Source of the DNA: CAYOSU01 sp964406735
GTDB taxonomy: Bacteria; Bacillota; Clostridia; Christensenellales; CAMQZB01
Direction of reading: 5' to 3'
DNA: 64,000 bases
NCBI GenBank assembly: GCA_964406735.1
Contig: CAYOSU010000005.1
Location: forward strand, 1 to 64,000
How positions within the stretch are numbered: position 1 is the first letter of the stretch; the number at the start of each line of letters is the position of its first letter. The position numbers and the translations under genes were made by a program. The notes under the pieces are model-generated. The model was not told the DNA's origin. It worked only from the letters and a program-made list of their open reading frames with translations, and ran no database searches. This document shows, in pieces, positions 58,119 to 64,000 of the stretch.

Positions 58119-59591
58119 TCACAAGATTATGCAGACGACTCCGCCTCTTCCCTCGTTTACTATCCTCGAAACGGTCTTTCTCATCTTGGTCTTTACTTCC
58201 TGAGGCATTGCCGCAAGCTTGTTGTTCAAGCCGTCGTTTACCAACGTATTGAGGGACTTGCCGAACAGCTTCGTTTCCCAAATGCCGTCAGGGTTATTCT
58301 CAAATTCCGAAAGCAGGCTCTTTACAAGCTCCTCGCCCTGCTGTTCGGTTGCGACTATAGGGTTTATCTCGGTATCGACGTCAACTCGCATTATGTGCAT
58401 AGAGGGAGCTTGCGCTTTAAGCGATACACCGTACTGACCATTCTGAGAGGTAACTTTCGGTTCGAACAGAGTCATCTCGTCTACGGTCGGCGTTACGACG
58501 CCGTAGCCAGATACCTTGACTTCTTCAAGCGCTTCCCTTATCTTATCGTAGCCGTTCTTTGCGGAAATAAGCTCGGAAAGCAGGGTTATCAGCTCGAAAT
58601 CATCCTTTATTTCGACGCCGGTAGAGTCGCTTATTACTTTATAGAAAAGCCCGTCTTTCGCCGTGATTTCAGCCGTTATGACACCGCTCCCCATGTTGGC
58701 GTTAGGCTTTATCGAATCGACGTATTCGGAGGACGAGAAAATATCTTCAAGAAATGCAGAAGAGTCCATTTTGTCGAATATATCGACATTGTCTTTCAGG
58801 CGTGTCAAAATATCCGCTATTATCTCGTGATCGGGAGGCAGTGCACTCATCCACTTGGGAAGACCAATCTCAACTTGCTCAACGGGAAATTCGGTCAAAA
58901 GAGTAGCAAGTATCTCCTCTACGCCGTGCTTGTTGAGCTTTGCGAGATTTTTTGGTATTACCGAAACGCCGTATTTTTCCGAAAGCTCCGTTGCCAAGCC
59001 TTTTACGCTCTCTGCATCGGGAGTTTTTGAGTTGAGCACTATGACGAAGGGCTTTTTGCACGATCTTAAGTCGTTCACGATACGCTCTTCGCTTTCAACG
59101 TAGTTTTCTCGAGGAAGGTCGGAAATACTTCCGTCGCACGTTACCATTACGCCGACGACGGAATGCTCTTCTATGACTTTTTTTGTTCCTAAAGTGGCGG
59201 CTTCTTCAAAGGGCATCTCCTTATCGCTCCAAGGAGTCTTTATGTACCGCTTCTTTTCGCCGTCCTCTTTGCCTATCGCTCCGTCAACGAGGTAGCCTAC
59301 GCAATCGACTAAGCGCACGTTGAGTTCGACGTTATTGTCAAGGTTGAGCGTTATCGCAGTGCCGGGGACGAATTTCGGCTCGGTGGTCGTTATCGTCTTG
59401 CCGCTACCGCTTTGCGGAAGCTCGTCTTTTATTCGTTCACGCTCGCTTTTGCTTTGTACGTTCGGAATGACTGTCGATTCCATAAACCTGCTGATAAACG
59501 TCGATTTCCCCGTGCGAGTGGGGCCAACCACCCCTATATAGATATCTCCGCCGAAGCGGCTCGCTATATCGGCATAGAAGCTATTTCCCAT
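58119..59591 (-). CDS. spoIVA: stage IV sporulation protein A
   Basis: SpoIVA of 490 residues, the normal length (about 492). Walker A GPTRTGKST is at 23-31, followed by SQ-like Q-S-G-S-G-KTITTTEPKF and LVDCVGYLVDGA (Walker B/G3-like). A middle domain and a C-terminal GGVVCIIL end follow, as in the family. It hydrolyses ATP to polymerise into the basement layer of the spore coat around the forespore. GGAGG ribosome site. Its presence shows the organism belongs to the endospore-forming lineage. The 5' region may hold a sigma-E-type promoter. Downstream lies an 8-bp inverted repeat with a long loop (58047-58104), perhaps its terminator. Confidence 0.97.
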   Translation of the reverse strand: MGNSFYADIASRFGGDIYIGVVGPTRTGKSTFISRFMESTVIPNVQSKSERERIKDELPQSGSGKTITTTEPKFVPGTAITLNLDNNVELNVRLVDCVGYLVDGAIGKEDGEKKRYIKTPWSDKEMPFEEAATLGTKKVIEEHSVVGVMVTCDGSISDLPRENYVESEERIVNDLRSCKKPFVIVLNSKTPDAESVKGLATELSEKYGVSVIPKNLAKLNKHGVEEILATLLTEFPVEQVEIGLPKWMSALPPDHEIIADILTRLKDNVDIFDKMDSSAFLEDIFSSSEYVDSIKPNANMGSGVITAEITAKDGLFYKVISDSTGVEIKDDFELITLLSELISAKNGYDKIREALEEVKVSGYGVVTPTVDEMTLFEPKVTSQNGQYGVSLKAQAPSMHIMRVDVDTEINPIVATEQQGEELVKSLLSEFENNPDGIWETKLFGKSLNTLVNDGLNNKLAAMPQEVKTKMRKTVSRIVNEGRGGVVCIIL

Positions 59592-59640
59592 ACAATACCT
59601 CCAAGTATTTCATACTTTTAAGTATATGAGTTAATAGAGC

Positions 59641-59667
59641 AAGATATGATAGGGAAAAATCATATTA
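59641..59667 (-). promoter_or_regulatory. candidate sigma-E-type promoter of spoIVA
   Basis: Minus strand: TTAATAT, 13 bases, then CATATCTT (59648-59641), about 50 bases before the start codon. It resembles the mother-cell sigma-E pattern (-35 like ATATT, -10 CATACA-T) but is one or two bases short in spacing. Confidence 0.35.
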
Positions 59668-59674
59668 AAAAACG

Positions 59675-59703
59675 TTGACAAGAGATTACTTATATGATAT
59701 ATT
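59675..59703 (+). promoter_or_regulatory. promoter of the brnQ T-box transcript
   Basis: TTGACA (59675-59680), exactly 17 bases, TATATT (59698-59703); start near 59710. Confidence 0.7.
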
Positions 59704-59711
59704 ACTTGCAA

Positions 59712-59991
59712 CCTAATAAAAGGCTATGACGAAGACGGATACCGCAAAGCGTTTTACAGAGAGTCGGGGACGATGAGATCCCGATAAACAACGGCGGAAC
59801 ATCCCATCACTTCCGAGCCGAGTCTCTCAAAAGCTTTTTGGTTAGTAGAGGACTCCGTGCAGGCTACGTTAGTGCATAGGGCTTGTCAGAGCCTGAAAGT
59901 GGCATAGGTTTATCCTAAGCAAATTGAGTGGTACCGCGGGTAATTTTGTATATAAAGCTCGTCTCAAGAAGAATTGAGACGGGCTTTTTTT
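59712..59991 (+). ncRNA. T-box leader, isoleucine specifier, upstream of brnQ
   Basis: T-box riboswitch. T-box sequence TTGAGTGGTACCGCGGG is at 59924-59940, with UGGU for an ACCA tRNA end. Stem I shows the CAGAGAGT element and a GATGAGATCCC distal loop. On its 3' side GGAAC is followed by ATC at 59801-59803, the position of the specifier codon, which means isoleucine. The terminator stem GCTCGTCTCAA with TTGAGACGGGC (59957-59984) is followed by seven T residues. Uncharged tRNA-Ile should switch on the branched-chain amino-acid carrier. The base after the codon is C, not the more usual purine. Confidence 0.92.
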
Positions 59992-60022
59992 ATATCCATT
60001 AAAACAACAGGAGAAAATTCCA

Positions 60023-61363
60023 ATGAAATTGAACAAGAAAAACATGGTGCTGATAAGTTTTATGCTCTTTTCTCTATTTTTTGGAGCAGGAAATCTTATA
60101 TTCCCTCCCTTTTTGGGACAAAGTGCAGGCAAGAATACGATTCCTGCGACGATAGGTTTTCTTATTACCGCCGTTATTCTCCCCGTTTTAGGCGTTATAG
60201 TCGTTTCTCGCTTTGACGGACTTGACAAATTAAGCCAAAAGGTCGGTACAAAATTCGGCTTGGTTTTTACTGTTCTTATCTACCTCTCGATAGGTCCCGG
60301 TCTCGGTATTCCGAGAGCGGCATCCGTTCCGTTTGAAATGGCGTTTGCACCGTATCTTCCCGAAAACGCTAATTCGTCTTTGTGGATGGCAGTATATTCC
60401 CTCATATTCTTTGCCGTTGCATTATGGCTATGCCTAACTCCAAGCAAGCTAGTTAGTAGGATCGGTAATTTCTTAACGCCTACACTTTTAATTCTTCTCG
60501 TCGTCTTGTTTGTGGGATTTCTTGTTAAAGGGGAAGTCAACGTCGTTCCACCGCAGAACGAATACGACGACTCGCCTTTCTTGAAAGGCTTTACGGAAGG
60601 CTACAACACCATGGACGCAATAGCAGCATTGAACTTCGGATTGGTCATATCTACGACATTAGGATCATTCGGGCTTTCCGATAAAAAAGACGTCGTCCGA
60701 CATACCGTTCTTGCAGGTATTTTTGCCGGTATGATATTAACTCTCGTTTACGTTATGCTGATTTTTATGGGCATGTGTTCGTCGGGCGTTTATACACTTC
60801 CCGAAAACGGCGCACAGACTCTCAGAGCAATAGTTTATCAAGTGTTCGGCGTTCCCGGTGCAGTTTTATTGGCGGCAATATTTACACTTGCATGCCTCAC
60901 TACCTGCGTTGGGCTCATTAACTCTATATCGCAGTATTTCTCTACGCTATTTAGCAAGCTATCATACCGAAAATGGGTAGTTGTTATCACGGTTTTTTCT
61001 TTCTTAGTCTGCAATCTCGGACTTAATACAATTCTTAGCATATCAGTCCCTGTTCTAAATGCAATCTACCCTATTTCGATAGTCTTAATTCTACTAGGGC
61101 TTACTAATAAGCTTTGGGGAAATAACCGCTACGTCTACCCCTGCACCGTTATAGGAACTGCAGTGGTAAGCATTATATACGCAATGGATTCGGCAGGACT
61201 TCCTAAACTTCTTGCGACCTATTTACCACTTTATTCCGAGGGCTACGGATGGATATTGATCGCCATAGCAATGATCTTCGTCGGGGGCATATTGCATATT
61301 GTAAACAGAAAAAAGCCTCACAATACACCAACCATAAAAGACTTGGAAAATGAAAAAGAATAA
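60023..61363 (+). CDS. brnQ: branched-chain amino acid carrier (LIVCS family)
   Basis: Membrane protein of 446 residues with about twelve segments. SLFFGAGNLIFPPFLGQSAG near the N-terminus is the signature of BrnQ/LIV-II carriers, and AIAALNFGLVISTTLGSFGL-type segments are also conserved. It imports leucine, isoleucine and valine with sodium or proton. AGGAG ribosome site. Controlled by the Ile T-box directly upstream, which fits the substrate. Monocistronic. Confidence 0.97.
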   Translation: MKLNKKNMVLISFMLFSLFFGAGNLIFPPFLGQSAGKNTIPATIGFLITAVILPVLGVIVVSRFDGLDKLSQKVGTKFGLVFTVLIYLSIGPGLGIPRAASVPFEMAFAPYLPENANSSLWMAVYSLIFFAVALWLCLTPSKLVSRIGNFLTPTLLILLVVLFVGFLVKGEVNVVPPQNEYDDSPFLKGFTEGYNTMDAIAALNFGLVISTTLGSFGLSDKKDVVRHTVLAGIFAGMILTLVYVMLIFMGMCSSGVYTLPENGAQTLRAIVYQVFGVPGAVLLAAIFTLACLTTCVGLINSISQYFSTLFSKLSYRKWVVVITVFSFLVCNLGLNTILSISVPVLNAIYPISIVLILLGLTNKLWGNNRYVYPCTVIGTAVVSIIYAMDSAGLPKLLATYLPLYSEGYGWILIAIAMIFVGGILHIVNRKKPHNTPTIKDLENEKE

Positions 61364-61377
61364 AGTAAATAAAAAAA

Positions 61378-61404
61378 AACAGGCCGTATAAGGTCTGTTT
61401 TTTC
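61378..61404. terminator. terminator between brnQ and der
   Basis: The pair AACAGGCC/GGTCTGTT with A-rich left and T-rich right flanks between convergent genes; works both ways. Confidence 0.7.
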
Positions 61405-61432
61405 AGTGTTCTAATTGGTTTTTAACTATTTT

Positions 61433-62743
61433 TTAGTCGTCGTTCTTATTAGAGAATACGAGTTTTATCGGAGTTCCCGAGAAGTCAAAGGCTTTGCGGA
61501 GTTGATTTTCGAGGTAACGCCTATAAGAGAAATGCACTAATTCGCTATCGTTTACAGAGAAGACAATAACGGGCGGATTGGTTGCCGTTGACGTAACGAA
61601 GTATATCTTGAGGCGTCTGCCTTTATACGAAGGGGGTTCGTTGACGGCGAAAGCATCCTGAATAATATCGTTGAGAACGCCTGTTGAGGGACGGAATGAT
61701 GCGTGAGAGTAGACTTCGTTTACGAGCGTCATAATTTTTTCTACTCTCTGACCGGTCTTTGCCGAGATATATACGGGAACGAAGTAGTCCATAAACGCCA
61801 AGGACGTATGGAGATTGTCGTTATATTTATTGACCGTGTTGGTGTCCTTTTCTATCGTATCCCACTTATTCATGACTACGACTGAGGGCTTGCCCATTCT
61901 GTGAACGTAGCCTGCGATCCTGACGTCCTGTTCGGATATCTCCTCGGAAGCGTCCATGACGATGAGTACGACGTCGGCTTTCCTTATCGCCGCCATAGCA
62001 CGGAGTACGGAGTAGTGCTCTACGTCGTCGTCGATACTGCGCTTTCTTCTTATGCCTGCGGTGTCGATTATCGAATACTTCTGTCCGTTGTACTCAAACT
62101 TGGTGTCTATCGCATCACGGGTCGTTCCCGAAACGTTGGAAACTATGCTCCTGTCGTAGCCGAGCAGTTTGTTCGTAAGGCTGGATTTACCGACGTTGGG
62201 CTTGCCGACGATGGCTATCTTTATTCTGTCGGGCTCTTCCTCTACCTCGACGGTCTCTAAGTACGAAACAGCCTCGTCGAGTACGTCGCCCGTACCCTGT
62301 CCCTGCTCTGCGGTCATCGCTATCGGGTCGCCAAGACCCAAGGAGTAAAACTCGAATACCTTGGACTCGTCGTAATTGTCAATCTTGTTTACGGCAAGGA
62401 CGATCGGCTTTTTGCTCTTTCTGAGAAGAGCTGCTACTTCGTAATCGTCGTGAAGAAGCCCTTGCTTGCCGTCTACCATGAATATGATGACGTCGGCAAG
62501 GTCTACTGCCGTCATCGCCTGTTCTTTTATGTGCACGAACATCTCGTCGGTGGACTTTACTTCAAGTCCGCCCGTGTCAGCCAAGGTGAACTTCTTGCCA
62601 CCCCACTCTGCGTCGCAATACACCCTATCACGCGTAACTCCCGGGCGGTCGTCTACTATAGACAGTCTTTCGCCCGCTACGCGGTTAAAAAAGGTGGATT
62701 TTCCTACGTTTGGTCTTCCTACTATAGCTATCGTCGGTTTCAT
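61433..62743 (-). CDS. der: ribosome biogenesis GTPase Der (EngA)
   Basis: Double-GTPase of 436 residues. G domain 1 has GRPNVGKST (8-16) and LADTGGLE. G domain 2 has GKPNVGKSS (about 180-188), IDTAGIRR and NKWD. A C-terminal KH-like domain ends in FSGTPIKLVFSNKN. It binds the 50S subunit during assembly and is essential in most bacteria. It follows the radical SAM/PDZ gene by 30 bases, a neighbourhood common in Clostridia. Confidence 0.98.
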   Translation of the reverse strand: MKPTIAIVGRPNVGKSTFFNRVAGERLSIVDDRPGVTRDRVYCDAEWGGKKFTLADTGGLEVKSTDEMFVHIKEQAMTAVDLADVIIFMVDGKQGLLHDDYEVAALLRKSKKPIVLAVNKIDNYDESKVFEFYSLGLGDPIAMTAEQGQGTGDVLDEAVSYLETVEVEEEPDRIKIAIVGKPNVGKSSLTNKLLGYDRSIVSNVSGTTRDAIDTKFEYNGQKYSIIDTAGIRRKRSIDDDVEHYSVLRAMAAIRKADVVLIVMDASEEISEQDVRIAGYVHRMGKPSVVVMNKWDTIEKDTNTVNKYNDNLHTSLAFMDYFVPVYISAKTGQRVEKIMTLVNEVYSHASFRPSTGVLNDIIQDAFAVNEPPSYKGRRLKIYFVTSTATNPPVIVFSVNDSELVHFSYRRYLENQLRKAFDFSGTPIKLVFSNKNDD

Positions 62744-62773
62744 ATAATAACCTCTAAATCGTCTTATTTTTGC

Positions 62774-64000
62774 CTATAAAAGCTTGTACAGGTCGCCGCC
62801 GCTTCTTGGCGATACCACTACCTCGCAGCCGACCTTTTCGGCAAACTCGCTTAGCGTCGTTCCGTCCAAAAAGACGTCGCCGAATTCTTTTAATATATTG
62901 GACGGCAATATTATCCGCTTGTACTTTTTATCGTCCATCTGCGCTATTATATCGGTCGGTGTAAGCAGTCCTGCGACCGTTACCGAACGACCGAAAAAGT
63001 CGTTTTTGACGCACAATATCTCGTGCGGACAATTTACGCTCTCGATAAGTTTTTTGAGCGTCGGATAAAAGGATACGCCCGTTACGAGCAACGTTTTTTT
63101 CTTCGAGAACGCTTTTTTCGGCGTTATCTCTTCGTTGAACTCCTCTATGAACTTGCGAACTAAGCCTACGCCGTTTTCGATCTGGTCGTATGCGCCGTAA
63201 AAATCAGCGGTCGGAACTTCTCTTCCCGCCAAGCAATAAAACTCGTCGGAAAGGTATACGAAGGGCTCGCCGTGCTTTGAAAAAAAGTACTTCGCGCAAG
63301 GCTCGACCTCGTCTATCACCTTTGACGCACTTTCTTTATCGAAAAGCTTGAGGTCATACAACCCCTCACGGTGTCTCGTCGTGCCGACGGGAACTATCGC
63401 CAAGGTCTTTACCATCGGGTACAAAGAATACAGGTCTGCGATCGTCTTGTGAAGGATATCTCCGTCGTTGAGACCTTTGCAAAGGACCACCTGCGTGTGG
63501 ACCTCTATGCCGCCTGCGGTGAGCTTTTTCAGCTGAGACATAAGTTTCCCTGCGAAGCGATTATGCAACAGCTCGCAACGTACTTTCTCGTCGGTGGCGT
63601 GAACGGAAACGTATAACGGAGACAAATGAAGCGCAATTATGCGGTCTATCTCCGCATCGGAGTCGTTTGTGAGCGTTACGTAGCTCCCCGATATAAAGGA
63701 CAGCCTGTAATCGTCGTCCTTTACGTACAGCGTGTCTCGAAGCCCTTTTGGCATCTGATCTACGAAGCAGAATACGCACTTATTCTGGCAGGTGCGTATC
63801 TTCAGTTCTTCCTCGAACGTCAAGCCTATATCCTCGTCAAGCTCACGCTCGACATCTAACGTGTAGGTCTCGCCGTTTGAAAGTACATCTAAAGTAAACT
63901 CAGTTTCTCCCTCTAAGTACAGATAATCGAGTATGTCCTCTACGTCTTTGCCGTTTATCGTCGAAAGTACATCGCCTGCTTCTATGCCAAGCTCCTCGGC
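62774..64000 (-). CDS. radical SAM protein with PDZ domain and DUF512, partial at window end
   Basis: The frame stays open to the right edge of the window, so the true start lies beyond 64000; the TTG at 63823 is not the start. Visible part, 408 residues. It begins with the end of a PDZ domain (AEELGIEAGDVLSTINGKDV), then the radical SAM Fe-S motif CQNKCVFC (C-x3-C-x2-C), then a SAM barrel with YVSVHATDEKVR and IEVHTQVVLCKGLND. A DUF512 C-terminus follows (TGVSFYPTLKKL, IILPSNILKEFGDVFLDG). Members occur widely in Clostridia and Cyanobacteria upstream of der; their reaction is unknown. Probably co-transcribed with der. Confidence 0.93.
   Translation of the reverse strand, partial: AEELGIEAGDVLSTINGKDVEDILDYLYLEGETEFTLDVLSNGETYTLDVERELDEDIGLTFEEELKIRTCQNKCVFCFVDQMPKGLRDTLYVKDDDYRLSFISGSYVTLTNDSDAEIDRIIALHLSPLYVSVHATDEKVRCELLHNRFAGKLMSQLKKLTAGGIEVHTQVVLCKGLNDGDILHKTIADLYSLYPMVKTLAIVPVGTTRHREGLYDLKLFDKESASKVIDEVEPCAKYFFSKHGEPFVYLSDEFYCLAGREVPTADFYGAYDQIENGVGLVRKFIEEFNEEITPKKAFSKKKTLLVTGVSFYPTLKKLIESVNCPHEILCVKNDFFGRSVTVAGLLTPTDIIAQMDDKKYKRIILPSNILKEFGDVFLDGTTLSEFAEKVGCEVVVSPRSGGDLYKLL

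Noticed and set aside
58083..59030. Open frame of 315 codons opposite spoIVA
   Set aside because: Antisense shadow; Tyr- and Arg-rich without motifs.
63823..64000. TTG at 63823 as start of the radical SAM gene
   Set aside because: The frame continues without stop to the window edge and encodes a PDZ segment that belongs to this family, so the gene is longer.

Overview
The window is a chromosomal segment of an anaerobic, spore-forming, Gram-positive-type bacterium of the Bacillota, most likely a gut Clostridia lineage. Four things support this. There is a full-length spoIVA (58119-59591). The dgt-dnaG-rpoD replication/transcription cluster is present. T-box leaders precede amino-acid transporter genes. 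Promoters are sigma-A-like and terminators are strong intrinsic hairpins throughout. Transported or degraded substrates (galactosides, polyamines, methionine, branched-chain amino acids) fit a carbohydrate-fermenting gut commensal. I cannot name the species. There is no phage, insertion sequence or CRISPR array.

Left part (1-20 kb). tRNA-Ser(GCU) is followed by a decayed BspA-type leucine-rich-repeat remnant and a large ABC exporter-type fusion protein. Next come a carboxylesterase, a GH2 beta-galactosidase, a ZIP metal transporter with a small unknown protein, and tRNA-Ser(CGA). A four-gene operon follows: a second ABC fusion, a lipoprotein, an unknown protein and a GH36 alpha-galactosidase. 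An Mrp-type Fe-S carrier, a uridine-kinase-like fusion protein, MTA/SAH nucleosidase and an EamA transporter complete this part.

Middle (20-36 kb). A Met-specifying T-box controls metNIQ. A tandem palindromic repeat abuts tRNA-Arg(ACG). pnuC has a structured leader, and degV, leuS, two GNAT acetyltransferases and udk follow. A galactoside-type utilisation locus comes next: an MFS transporter plus a GH27/36-clan hydrolase on one strand, a TetR regulator and a GH35 hydrolase on the other. Its divergent promoters overlap and carry a palindromic operator.

Right part (36-64 kb). trxB-like and cdd stand beside a PIG-L deacetylase. The housekeeping cluster dgt-dnaG-rpoD-rpoD-trmK-nif3 carries two tandem primary-type sigma genes. 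gap, an M29 aminopeptidase, a GT2 glycosyltransferase and fba follow. A polyamine operon (XRE-cupin regulator plus potABCD) has an array of GTTTA half-sites in its leader. A DUF1934 gene, apparently leaderless, overlaps a gene for a Rho-like protein whose ATP-binding loop has lost its catalytic residues. Then come spoIVA, an Ile-type T-box with brnQ, der, and a radical SAM/PDZ protein cut by the window end.

Most unusual points: the catalytically degenerate Rho homologue with its leaderless partner, the tandem sigma genes, the tRNA-Arg-linked palindromic repeat, the PotA with a duplicated C-terminal domain, a pnuC leader resembling the NAD+-II riboswitch, and three 36-base elements of fixed length in front of minus-strand genes.
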